Of a DNA stretch of 64,000 nucleotides, positions 33,301 to 43,703 are shown in pieces. The DNA comes from Madurella fahalii (lineage: Eukaryota > Ascomycota > Sordariomycetes > Sordariales). The stretch spans positions 2,728,001 through 2,792,000 of the forward strand of contig CM056874.1 in assembly GCA_029876055.1 (NCBI GenBank), read 5' to 3'. Both the position numbers and the translations under genes were made by a program. The notes beneath the pieces were generated by a model. That model had not been told where the DNA came from. It made no database searches and saw only the letters and a list, made by a program, of their open reading frames with translations. Positions within the stretch are counted from its first letter, which is position 1. Every line of letters begins with the position of its first letter.

Positions 33301-35268
33301 CTTGGCGTTCCCGAGGTTGCTGAGCCACCGGTGACGGTTGGCGTGCATGGGGCTGGCCAGCAACGCCGAATCACCTCGGTTCTGGGAGGTAGAGTCGCCG
33401 GCAACCGCCGTGTTGCCATCGTCGAAACTCACGCGTACCGACTTCTTGCGCGCCAGAGGCTCCTGGTTGACGCTCCCAGACGTCTCGGACGTGTCGCCCG
33501 AAGGGGACGCGGCACGGGGAGGGCTAGTATGTTTCAGAGCCGACTTCCGCGGAGAGACTGATCGAGGCGGCGGGGAGTGCCTAACTGTTAGATTATTCTG
33601 AACGGGTCCGAAATGCGCCTGTCGAGCGGGGCTGTTTGAATGCGTCCGAGATATTTGCGCGCGCCTAACGGCGTCATGTTTCGATTCCTCATCCCTTGAA
33701 ATCTCGACAGGCTGTAGGAGCCCGGGCAACTGCTTTGGCATCTGATCAGTCAGAGAGTGCGGGGGGCTTGCGGGGACACCCGCTTTGAGTGACGGCTGTG
33801 TCCGAGGAGAGGACTCGGTGTCCGGCTCGGGATACATCCTTTGCCGCGCCGGGACCGCGTCCAACGCATCAGAGATCACCCTTTGGATCTTCTCGGGCTC
33901 TGGGTCCTCGGGTTCCGGCTCTTCCTTCACCACAGAGGGCTGTCTCCTTACAGCATACCGGGTCGCGTCCGTGGTAGTTCCGAGCGCTGTCTGAGCGCTG
34001 ATCTGTGCGAGTTCCGCTGCTTCTTGAGCGCGCTGTTGCTCCAGCCTCTTTGCTTCGATTCTCGGTGAATGGATGATCGCCTTGACCGCAGGCTCTTCAA
34101 TCGTCGGGACCTCCCGTGCTGGAGCTGTCCCTACGGGAGCTGGCGGTTGCGTTTGCTCATGCGCGATCACGGGCCGTGTTCTTCCTTCACCGGGAACTCG
34201 CGAGGCGTCACTCTTAGTACGGCTCATGGTTCCCGCAGCGAGATGCGACCCAGCCCTCTGAGGCGCCCTCTTCTTCTTCGTCGGTCGTTGTGAGGCGTCG
34301 AGAACCATCCGTTGAATGGGTAGGAGTTCCGCTTGCCTTACCATTCGCCGCGAATTGGGATCATAAACCAATGCGTCGGAAGACTTGGAAGCGGATCTCG
34401 TCACGGATGGCGGTGATGACGGTTGTCCTCTCGTCTGCTGCTTTATCCTCGGAATTGGGGCTGTTTGCCCATCCTCGACCGACGACTGTGGCTGGTTTAC
34501 GCGGGTGGGCGTCTGGCTTGGGACAAAGACCTCACTTGTAGGAATAGATGGCAGAGAATTCACTCTAGTCCGCGCTGGGTACGAGAAGTTAATCGATGAC
34601 GCTTGGCTGCTTGGCCGAGCTCCGTCGGCTGGCTCCTCCCCGTACACCGAAACCTCAAACGGACTGGACGGCGGGCTGGCCATGGCAGGGTCCGTTTTAC
34701 GAACGTTGCTAGGATCGCCTAGTTTTGCAGCCGAGAACCAGGCCGGCGCGTCCTCGGTCCCTAGTTTCTGAGAAGCGAGGCGCAGAGGCGTGGCGCTCAT
34801 GCCCGAGCTATTGGCCCTCCGATGCTGTGGTGCTTGTGCACGTGCTTGAGGGGACTTTGTCCCCGTGTCCACATCTTTCGGCAGCGCTGGGACCGGAGGT
34901 GCATCATGGCCGAGGGACTGGGTTTGATGGTGGCTTGAGCCACTGCTGCTGGGACGGTGCGGGCTAGGGGTTCGGAAGGATCGCTCGGCCATCGACCCGC
35001 TGCTTCCACGCCTTTGCAAGCCGGGCCGTCCCTGGAGCTCTGATGCGGTTCCCGTGGAGGCGACCGATGCGCTGCGACGTATAGTCCGTTTCGTCTGAAC
35101 CTCTGCCACTCGGGTCGGCGTCATGGGTCGCGCGCGGAGAGCGGCGGCGGCGGCGGCGGCCGATAATGAGGAATTCGACTCATGGCGTTTAAAGACGGCA
35201 GCAGCGGCTGTGGCGGCGTTGGGGTTGGCAGTCGCGGCGGTCAGTGGCTGTTCGTTGCGTGGCATCAC
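30355..35268 (-). CDS. Large disordered Ser/Pro-rich protein, possible eisosome (SEG-like) factor
   Basis: Single-exon, 1637-residue protein without a catalytic domain. It begins with a Thr/Ala-rich segment and a poly-Ala run (residues 37-45), followed by RPMTPTRVAEVQTKRTIRRS, a basic Ser-rich pattern. Long Ser/Pro/Glu stretches follow. An ordered, charged region around DEWERAKAYWRSLTAEKRAQ leads to SERKALTVHMAQQMMAQQEK and NYMIKPGAWWNEDDLVIPPM, which look like conserved helices. The tail is basic, with RSR/SSRFSSRF repeats, and ends in RKRFGALRRMFRLDE, an amphipathic helix suited to membrane contact. This resembles fungal eisosome stabilisers of the SEG1/SEG2 type, but I make that link from style, not from a domain, and rate it low. 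A cytoskeletal or cell-cortex scaffold is equally possible. That the ORF is coding is very secure from its length and motifs. Confidence 0.8.
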   Translation of the reverse strand: MMPRNEQPLTAATANPNAATAAAAVFKRHESNSSLSAAAAAAALRARPMTPTRVAEVQTKRTIRRSASVASTGTASELQGRPGLQRRGSSGSMAERSFRTPSPHRPSSSGSSHHQTQSLGHDAPPVPALPKDVDTGTKSPQARAQAPQHRRANSSGMSATPLRLASQKLGTEDAPAWFSAAKLGDPSNVRKTDPAMASPPSSPFEVSVYGEEPADGARPSSQASSINFSYPARTRVNSLPSIPTSEVFVPSQTPTRVNQPQSSVEDGQTAPIPRIKQQTRGQPSSPPSVTRSASKSSDALVYDPNSRRMVRQAELLPIQRMVLDASQRPTKKKRAPQRAGSHLAAGTMSRTKSDASRVPGEGRTRPVIAHEQTQPPAPVGTAPAREVPTIEEPAVKAIIHSPRIEAKRLEQQRAQEAAELAQISAQTALGTTTDATRYAVRRQPSVVKEEPEPEDPEPEKIQRVISDALDAVPARQRMYPEPDTESSPRTQPSLKAGVPASPPHSLTDQMPKQLPGLLQPVEISRDEESKHDAVRRAQISRTHSNSPARQAHFGPVQNNLTVRHSPPPRSVSPRKSALKHTSPPRAASPSGDTSETSGSVNQEPLARKKSVRVSFDDGNTAVAGDSTSQNRGDSALLASPMHANRHRWLSNLGNAKKDLASLEDDEVMRPRPALPSFGSVRDRKPRDTCPDQDERPLVRPRGEIKYTSPLLPSPPLGPSNDHAIGTALAKEHEDGSKHAANTSRLREPLPPVVTSVEGTGYESDSSSTSSLISSVFEPSEAPIPPAAAPLPVEVAESQTPRPEAAANGAAANGTATNADTERLSRVIKEDGVLPPQISSTPVSQHPPAVMENKSLRQYLVEIPGGFPEDESDQSAASAAKKLTPVAMVVPPTVDIAKTGQSTSAAAQVSHGPAAESTSDAESSIYSDAYEDLSDVEGGGFQSLDAVVESPMRSSPRAVAVPRQVSEPSIPQLRERPPHLQTDISSATTAVEVPSSEIPLDEWERAKAYWRSLTAEKRAQLEKEAREDAGIEADLEEVKTEAKPKKKKSVERRNSERKALTVHMAQQMMAQQEKASNPERNYMIKPGAWWNEDDLVIPPMRKTMREVQHQASVPAPAVNGARLRKSMRASGSSADGSESQRPMSSPPATAAPSKGGHRRSATGQVELVRQGSTGSESSFKRSRPGSKLEGSGFRQSLRPTSPNVSQAPSKRFSLRALSPTGSSKRDAGATAATTPATQMRRTLRDSPTEKTRSTGIRMPSFGLPYGGKKSSGSGTKARSSAGSRFSSRFADSSDEEGGGIASSGFRSRFEDSSDDDAPVLPMPMSAPLPKLFSTGHSLRKQTSLASTALPEEMEESEETNPDPKPATANTTTAQPQAQPQPTPAMDTNANTTSNIRRSRSGRSGRGQLLPASRTAPALGTAAMSSASGPGSFPSLVTAHDNPKSRHSRRNSLMSVLRRRTSKSDGGGGGKIGRGEVSESAARRDTRLERSVGELKGIRRVGANAEGEREGDTEAEGESLSSPVPRSPKLQKRASVSGPSRTTPDANPAESVGRYDDAERRDDGFAVGNGGGGGKLKRSAGSGSLGTRTLSGGNGLPLQQQESALSMGPSNVEGASVAGGSSMRRKRFGALRRMFRLDE

Positions 35269-36855
35269 AAGCCGTCAGCAGAGTATCGCAACGAGTGCCT
35301 TGGCAGCAACACAATGTCCCATTGCCGGGTCACCTTGATCTCAGCAGCCGCGGCCATCAAGGGTTACACGATAGGGGCCGGAGAAGGGCCCCAGGCATTC
35401 CCAGAGGAGAAGCATCAAAGAGATTGCGGCGGGCGCAATGACGACATACCGGATTCGGCGGCCGATGCCTCCGGGAGCCAAACATCCTTGCAGATAATCT
35501 GGCCTGCCCGGGCTTGCTACGGCTACCTCGTTGCGAAAATCATAGGACGAGGCTACAAAGAGGGGCGCGCGAACACCGAACGAGCGAGTTTCTGCGAAAA
35601 TGGCAAAAATTCTAGAAAAGAGATGTAGTTGGGCGGCGGATTGGATGTTTGATGGCGGACGGCACAGCTCCCTGGTCCTAGCTGTTTGGTTCCCTGGACG
35701 TCATGCAGGCCCCTTCGGCAGGGGATCCGGGTCCTCGCCTATTCGCCGTAGGGCAGACGAGTTCCCCCACAGCATATCCACTCGCACCGCAGCCATGTCT
35801 CGATTTCGCTTCGTCTCGTTGGCTTATGCAACCCAGAAGCCGCTCGGGATTGGGCCAGCAAAGTTCGGTGCGTCTGTGAGCTGTTCCCCCTACCGCGCCT
35901 TCATATGAAGTCTTTGTCCTTGCTCGTCTTCCACTGGTTGACGTCTGGGAGGTGGCAATTGTTGTCTAAATGCCCCAGAACTACTAAGATAGGCATCTTT
36001 CTCGAAGTTGATCGTGCCACTCCATCGGCAGGGATGCAATGCCGCTCGCCGCATATTGCTCAGGTTACCTTGCTGCGTCCTCGCCGTGTACTCGCTCGCT
36101 GTGTACTACGGGGGTGCAAAGGAAATATTTTGCGTCCACGGAAAACGCGCCATCGGGTGTCTCTACATATACGGATCATTGTGCGACCGTTACACGGAAT
36201 TCGGCATTGGTGCTCCAGCTGTGCTACGGTACGCTCAAAAATTGTCTCAGACATCCAATTTCCTCACTAGCGCCATCCCTTTCACAGCTCCACGGTTAGT
36301 TTCGTTGAAAGAGGGCACTTTGACGCTGGAAATGCTGTGATTATTCTTGTCTAAACCTGCCGAGCTGTCGATACCGCCTTGGTAGGTTGGGGCTAGTGTC
36401 AAAACCGCCCTTGATCCAGCAATCCTCTAGTCTCTCACCCTGACACTCGCTAGCTCTAACACTGAGACAGTATACCGTACCACCGCTCTCGGCTATGAGG
36501 ACAGTAAAGTAATATGATCTGCAAAGCTCCGTGTCTCTGAGTCTCCCAAGGGATTTTGTATCTTTTCTAAGAGGGGAGTGTATTGGGGGTGGGATCAGTG
36601 GTGAAGTGTCGAAAACGGGGTGAGCAAATATGAGACGTCCCGAATAGGACAAGGCCAGCAGCCCTGTCATGGCTCCCCAGTGAAGGTTGCATCCAAGTTT
36701 CCCAAAGGCAGAGGTACAGATCGCTCCGGTCCCGTCCGTTCGTTAAGGCCTCATTGCCCGCTGCTCCACCTCAGACGCACCAAAGGGATGCAATGATCAA
36801 TGCAGTGTCGAGATCCCAAGACTGCTCAATAGGTAGACGGGGAGGAAGGTCCAAG
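35269..36855. other. Intergenic, no gene recognised
   Basis: About 1.6 kb between the 5' end of the large disordered gene and the 3' end of the CxxC gene. The part near 35269-35640 should hold the promoter of the former. Only short frames without motifs are present. Confidence 0.45.
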
Positions 36856-38582
36856 TCAAGTCCCTCCTTCATCATGAACGGCATAACCACCGCCCAAATG
36901 TGCTGAGACACCGTCGCGCCGACCTGGTATTCCAGGGCTTGCCTCAAGCGGGATCTCATCTTCTGGGTCGTACTCTTCGTCTTCGTAGTATTCATCGTCG
37001 TAGTACTCCTCGCCCTGAGTGCCACGGCCGTATGGATTCACCGAGGCGTCACGGCTGTCCACGGCGTGATGTGCGTCTTGCGCAGCGTTGCTGCTCTTAG
37101 CAGGAAGCTTCTTCTTGCCCCTGTGCTTCCCCTTCTTCATGCGCTCCAGTTGCGCCTTCCTCTGCTGCTCCAGTTGGCGCTGCTTGCGGTCCTTGATCTC
37201 ATACTGCCGCACCAGCGCCTCCGGGGGGGATCCAAAGATGGCCTCGTACTCGCAGAACTCGCAAATCCAAATGTCCTCGGGCTTCGGGGGTTTGCGTCTG
37301 TTAGCAAGCTGCGTTTCGCGACGACGCGCCTTGGCCGCTGCCGTATACGGGTTTACGATGCTTCTGCGCGAACTCTTCTGGGCGGGCGCTGGTTGATTTG
37401 GGGCGTTGACAGCTCCCCGGGATGGTGATGACTCTTCGGGCCCCATATTGACGGCCTGGCTCGTCGCTGGCGGAACTTGGCCGGCCTGGGTAGCGTGGGG
37501 AGCACGCGGCCAGTTCTCTTTTCCCTGGCTCGCTGCGGCCGATTCTTGTGGCAGTTGCATAGCGATGCGGCGCTCCGTATTAGGCCAGGCTAGCGCACCG
37601 GGGACTTGCGAGTCACAAGTGAACGTGAACTGGGTCGACGCGGGGCTGCGTTTGACGGACGGCTGCTGGTGCAGGAGGCTGATATTCTCCTGACCCTGGT
37701 GCGGTGGAAGCTTCTCAGCATTGGCAATAGCGTTCGAGATGATGCCTGTGCATTCGGCTTGGAACCTTGTTAGAGAACGGGCGTCACAAGCCAGTCAAAC
37801 GCGAAAAATCCCGGGAAAATCGACTTACTTGACCCACTTGGCCATAGACTAGGACGCGGCTTGTTATTCCTCCCAGCCCAACTATTAGTCGAGTCGAACA
37901 GTGGTCGGGTAGTGATCTTGCCACTCTTTGGCCGGCCGAATCTTCCTCTTCCCGGTCCAGGGACGTTGTGCGCGCCCGATGCGAAGCTTCCGGACCCGTA
38001 GTACGGCGTGGACGTCGGGGCCGGTGTCTCGCCATGGGCTTCTGTGGATTGTGCTGTGGCACCAAGATGGTTTGTCCCACCAGCAGGGTCATTGACAGCA
38101 TGAACACCGCTTGGTGCTGAATCACCGGCTGTAGGTATCTTCCTCTTCTTATTGTTAGTGTTCTCGAAAGGGTCGTATCCGTCAGGCGACGACGCCGCCG
38201 ACAGGTTTGGAACCATATCTCCATATCGTCCGTGTTCTGGCTTCGCTCGTGGAATGAGCGCAGACGGTTCCGTAGGTGCTCTGTTAGCCGCGCCTCCCTT
38301 CAGCGCTTTGTTGTCCTCATCGCTGTCGATTCCCGAGCCATTACCCTGCAACTGCCGCTGCTCAACGTACGAACCCCCCGTGCGAGCGAGGGTGAAGCTG
38401 GAATCTGCATTGTCGTCCACCAACGGATACGGATACGGGAAGAGCGGAGCCATGGTTTGTGGGAGCGGCGGATACTGGATCGAGTCGGCAACCTCGGGAG
38501 ACAGCCGTTCCCGCAGACGCCGTTTCGGCAGAGGCCGGATGGGTCTATTGGGGAATAGAGATGACACCGGGTCGGCAGCCAT
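36856..38582 (-). CDS. Uncharacterised fungal protein with CxxC and basic coiled-coil region
   Basis: Two exons, 38582-37829 and 37757-36856, around a 71-nt intron (donor GTAAGT, branch CTAAC) give 551 aa. A second CAG acceptor 12 nt further would drop four residues. The N-terminus MAADPVSSLFPNRPIRPLPK and RRLRERLSPEVADSIQYPPL looks conserved and ordered. A long disordered middle follows. In exon 2, residues about 405-435 read KPEDIWICEFCEYEAIFG, with Cys417 and Cys420 as a lone CxxC, then a basic, Gln-rich helix (RKQRQLEQQRKAQLERMKKG) at about 440-465, and a Tyr/Glu/Asp-rich acidic tract. The pattern could suggest nucleic-acid or chromatin contact, but no domain is recognised. The start Met is chosen at the conserved-looking segment; an in-frame Met lies 21 codons upstream. 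Confidence 0.75.
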
Positions 38583-41023
38583 CTTTGGAGCTGGTTCGTG
38601 TCCTGTTTGGAGAGCTGATTGGCGTCGAGTTAGCTTCCAAGCCATCCTCAGAGCTGCAAAGACCAGGGCGAGCAAGAACGTGCACATGACCGAGCACCTG
38701 CCCACGGCGGGCAGGGCACGAACGTCTTGCCCAGCGTCTGGCGGCATCTTCCTGCATAACAGGAAGCCTCTGCTGCCAGTACTCGGAAAGGGAGGCGGGG
38801 GGAAGGGGGGAGGGGGGTCTGAGTGTGAATGAGGGGAGGTGCACCGCGTTTGCACGCCGGGCGGCTTGTAGTGTGAGCGGGCAGGTGGGGAAGGCGTGGA
38901 TAGGCATACCGATTCAAGATATCACATCCATGGATAGTAAGGTCGGCAAGGTACCCAAAATACTGAAAACCCCCCAAAAGACAACCGACAGCCCAACAAC
39001 CCACCCGATTGTAGTGCCCCTCCTTTCACTATTTTTTTTTTTTTTTCCCCGGGGTCGTCTGCACCGCACCGGAACAGGGTGCAAGTCTCGGACGTCAACT
39101 ACTCGGCTGCCTGCAACACTCGATATCGCAACAAAACGGGGCTTGATCCGGTTCTGGCAGGGGAAGTCTGCGTCGAGGCCGTTGCCGCGCGTTCCTTTTC
39201 TCCCACAAGACGCTCATCAGTCTCCATTTCAAATATGACCAAGACAATGACAACAGGCCCCCGTCAGTGTCGGCAGTGAAAACAAGACCACTTGATCTCC
39301 GGAAAGTCTCCCCGGGCTCCAAGAGCAGCGCGGCGGCCGAAACGCCCAGGTGGCCTTCGGAGCCAGGATCCAGGGGCCGAGCACCCGAGTTTGGGGCCGG
39401 CCGGCAGGGAACCCACCTTCTGGATTGCTCTGGATTTGACGTGGTTTTTCGGTCAAAATGTCATGCACGCGGGCCGGCGGCTTTAAGCAAAAGCGAGTTT
39501 GATGGCGGGAGCCGATCGATTAGCGGATTGCTCACGGGCTTTTGGAAGCAACGGAAGTTCTGTGGTGGAAGGACGGTGCTGGCAAGGACCTAATCCAGCG
39601 ATTACATAAGCATCACATTCTCCACATCAGGTCCCGGGGCCCCTCGTTGACGGAGCCTTGACCCGAGAATGTCCCGTCGAGGTCGTGCCCCCTTGCGCGG
39701 GGCTGCGAAGCGCGTTTGCCCACTGTGTAAAGTCGTCGACCAAGGGCCGGCCATCAGCGGCCGTTTGGCCAGGTTTTGTCTCCCGACAAACACCAATCCC
39801 CGGCAGAACCCAACGCCGTCAATTCGTATGGAGAAAACAGAGCCTCCCGCATCTTATTGTTGCCGGCATGGTTTCCCGAATCAAGATCTGCTCAGCCGTC
39901 CTCGTTCGGGGAATTTTACTGCAACACGATCCCTTTATTGCGCCCTCTACTCGACTGGGCGTGATGTCATGCCCTCGCTTCTTGGATGCAGACAGGCGGC
40001 AGGGCCAAGTCCAGGGCCGTGGCTAGCACTGTGCGAGTTGCACCATGGAGCTTGGAGCGGCCCGCAGCGCAAAAACCCCCAATCGGGATTGGATGGGGGC
40101 TCAGAGCTGTGGCCCCGCATGAGCCGATGGCAGCGCAAGTCTGCCAAAAATTGGTACTGCGAGCACGCTCGGGGAAAAAGAGCGTGTGTGTGTGGTGCTC
40201 CAAAGCGCTCCCGCTCGTCGCTCCTCTGCCCCCGTCCTCCTCCTCCTCTCCCTCAACTCTCTCACCACCACACACCTCGTTGCGCCCGTTTGTTCTCCGG
40301 ACCGAAGGCTGTCTCTGCAACAACTCTCGTCATGAAAAGGAGTTCTTTACTACAGAGACACTGTGGATTTCGTCCAGCCATCCAGAGATCGACGTAGCGA
40401 AACGCCCACAGGTGCCCGCCCTCCTCTCTTCGACCCTCTGCTCTCGCCCTTCGCCTGGCGTCGCAATTCTTTTCCCCCCTTCCCTCCACCTATTCTATAT
40501 CATCCATCGATTTTCGCTGCGATTGACCTCGGCATAACGCTCGAGCAGTCTACCCTCCCATTGGTCTCTTGTCCAAAGCTCCCGCGGCGAGTCGAGTCGT
40601 CCCATGTCGTTGTTCACGTCCGACTATCCCTCCTAGCTTCTGCTTGACGCCGCCTAGCGCGACACCGGGCGCCGAACCAACCGGCCCTCTTTCAACCGCT
40701 AATTTCGGAGCGAACACATCGAAACATCATCCGCGACCACCCAATTCTTACTGCCGCGACTCGAACCCGCCGCGTCCCCTCCCCGGTCGTCAGCCCAGCG
40801 GAACCGAAAATCTCGAGCCCGCAGTCACCCGCAGCGAGACCATACCACATCCCGCCACGACCAAGCGCGATTCCCATACTCGACACAGAAATCCTCTACC
40901 GGGATAATCGGATCTTGTCCAGAAGACACTCGGGCGCTTTGCCTCTGGCCTGTTTGGGTACCCCTACCCACTACACCTAGTCCTCACCTCCTGCCCTTGT
41001 CACTGCGGCTCACGCTGCAAGCA
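38583..41023. other. Intergenic, probable long leader of the PHD gene
   Basis: About 2.4 kb. A T run of about 16 lies near 39031-39046. From about 40200 to 40700 the plus strand is pyrimidine-rich, as expected of a long 5' leader for the PHD gene. Open frames here (for example 39669-40397) lack domains and are taken as chance. Confidence 0.45.
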
Positions 41024-43146
41024 ATGGCAGGAACGGATCCGAGGCGGTCTTCAAGAGCGCGAGCAACGCAATCCCAGTCACAAATCTCGTCTACCGCCTC
41101 GAGTGTGTCGGGGCGCCCGGAGCGCAGCTCCAGATATTTCAACAAAGGCGGCTCGCCGCACAAGTCGACTTCAACAGGCTCGCTGTCGTCCGAGCCACCA
41201 GAAGACACCATCACCGCCGAGGAACCTCTCGGCACCCGGCGTCGAACCCGTGCACAAGGCGAAGAACGGGAAAGGACAGCAGCAAAAGCCGACGCAATTG
41301 ACATGGCCAACGGCGACGGTGATCTTCAAGAGGAGGACGAGGCCGTTCGCTGCGTCTGCGGCAACGACGAGTACCAGGGCCCCCCTCCGCTTGACGAAGA
41401 CTCCAAGCACGGCTTCAAGCATGCCATCGACATCGACCCCTTCTTTTCGGCCGACGTAACAGACGACACGGCCGGTTTGTTTGTACAATGCGACATCTGC
41501 AAGGTCTGGCAACACGGCGGCTGTGTCGGCATCATGACCGAAGAGTCGAGTCCCGATGAGTATTTCTGCGAGCAATGCCGCCAGGATCTGCATAAGCTGT
41601 GGACGGCAAGCAATGGGTAAATCTCCCTTCTTTAATTGGCCAGATTTCTGGTCGCAGCCCTCGATCAAGTTGGCTGTTCAGCTGCATTGAGTGCAGCTGA
41701 GGCGGCGCACGGCCGATCCCATTTCGTGCGGGCGCATGTCGCCTTTGGACTTTTTTTTTCTCCCATGTTCGACTGGGCTCAGTATGCTGACTCCCATGGC
41801 TCGCAGGAGTGTGTACTCCCACTACCTCCCACTTAAGCGACCCCCGAGGACGACGTCGAGAGCAGCGTCGCTCAATAAGGATGTGGTCCGCTCACCCACC
41901 AAGGAGAAAGAGACGCGGAATGGCCGGACATCGTCGGCAAACCAGACGTCGAAGCGACGGTCTACCATGAATAGCAGAGACGCTGCCTATGACGAAGCCG
42001 AGGCCCTGAGGAGGGCAATCGAAGCGAGCAAAGAGGACGCAGCTACCGAGCAGCCTGATGGCGGGAGCAGACGCCCGAAGCGTGGACGAAGCGACAGCCA
42101 GGAGTATGTTGCCCCGCATCTGCCTGTCCGGTGATGACTGACACTGTCGCAGAAAGCCGGATGGCGCCAAGAGACAGCGGACAGATTCCCGATCGACGTC
42201 GCCATCTCCCGACAAGGATGCCGAGGACTCGGACGACGCTGTAGCAAGCGGTCGCAATGGGGCGACAAAATCGAAGTCACGTGGCGGCGCGAGCGCGCGC
42301 ACCCAGCGAGCGGAGAAGGCGTCGGAAAAGGAGGAGCGAGAGCGGCAGCGGGCCGAGACGGCGAGCAAGAGAAAAGGAAGGGCCGATCGTCGGCGAGCTG
42401 ATGGTACGGCATCTACAATTCATGTGAAGGTATCCGGCGCTCACGCGGATACAGATTCAGATCCTTCAGAAGAATTGCCGTTGGCAGCTCGGGCGGCGGC
42501 AAGCAAGGTGGCACCGACCTCGGGGGGTTGGGGTGCGTTTAGTGCCACGACAGAAGCCGTTCGACCGCCGGCGACAGCGGAACCACCACCCACATCGAAC
42601 CCGGCACCGGACACGCCGCCCACCATCACCGTGCAGTCGAAAAACGACAAGAAGCGGTCGCACAAAAAGAAAGGACGCAATCAGTACACTCGAGACCGGG
42701 ATGCGCACGACGAGGACTCTCCGGCACGATCACAGTCGCGCGACATACAAAAGGACGAGCATGGGCCCGCGGGCAGCGGCAAAGGGGCCAGCGAAGGCAG
42801 CGGTAAGGCAACTTCCAAATCTCGCGGCGGGATGAGCAGCAAGATCACGATGAACGACATGAAGAGAAGAGCAGCAGCGCTGCTGGATTTTATTTCGCGG
42901 ACGCAAGTGGAGCTCGCTGGAGAATCGCTTGTAGGACTCCCGACGGGTACCGCCGGCAGTATCGATGGCGGCTCCGCGACAGCGTCGGAGAAGACACTCG
43001 ACGACGCCGGTCGTACATCAGCCCCAGAATTTGGTGAAGGAGGGGACGGTCGTCCAGTAAAAGACTTCAAAGAACTGGGCTGCATGGAGATGATGGACAG
43101 CTTGACCCGACGACTCGTCAAGTGGCAGCAGCACTACTCTGCGTGA
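41024..43146 (+). CDS. cti6: PHD-finger protein, Cti6 type (Rpd3L histone deacetylase complex)
   Basis: Chromatin protein whose PHD finger reads histone H3 tails and which belongs to the large Rpd3 deacetylase complex in yeast. Four exons: 41024-41616, 41807-42103, 42153-42403 and 42455-43146, with introns of 190, 49 and 51 nt, give 610 aa. The PHD finger is at about 110-190: CVCG, then a long acidic insert, FVQCDICKVWQHGGCVGIM, and EYFCEQC, completing the C4HC3 set. The VYSHYLPLKRP motif at the start of exon 2 and DMKRRAAALLDFISRTQVEL near the C-terminus are family segments. The third intron restores RRADDSDPSEELPLA and has no stop, so reading through it is possible. The remaining chain is basic and disordered. 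The start is the second Met of the open frame, since the residues before it look like leader. Confidence 0.88.
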
Positions 43147-43703
43147 CAAGAGCTCTTTGTTCACGAGATGCAGAATAATGTATAACACGGGGATACTGAC
43201 GTCGGCATCCGTTTCTTTTGCATTGAATGGCGTTGGCGGATTTTCGAAACGGCAATTCTGGGCGGTTGGTTTGGACGGAGGACTCAAAGGGGTCTTGGCC
43301 ATATATGTCAAGGCCGCTCTGCTCGGGTAGGCACAGCTCGCTTACTCGCTTCTCCACGCGCACGGGGGCAGACGTCTAGCACCGCTAGGGTCTTGTGAAA
43401 TGGGGGACAGGACGGAGCGGGGTGATTCCATGGGTGGGTGGTTCTCACGGGCTTCACAGTCGGCTTCTAATACCCTTGAAAATCTTCGGACTTGGGGAGG
43501 CGCTCAGGTCTGCATATCGGGACCAAAATTGTCCTTTTTTTAGCTGTTTCTTGTTCGATATTGTATGTATACATGAGTTTTATATGGGTCCAATGATTGG
43601 CGGGTATCTGATGAAAAGTCGAGCTGCCCTATTGCGCCGTTACAGCTTTCTGATGCCGGTTTGAACTCGGCGCATGTGTGTGTACTCGTGCAGACGACCG
43701 CGC
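43147..43703. other. Convergent 3' region, no gene
   Basis: 557 nt between the stop of the PHD gene and the stop of the converging mtg1 gene. Nothing recognised. Confidence 0.5.
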
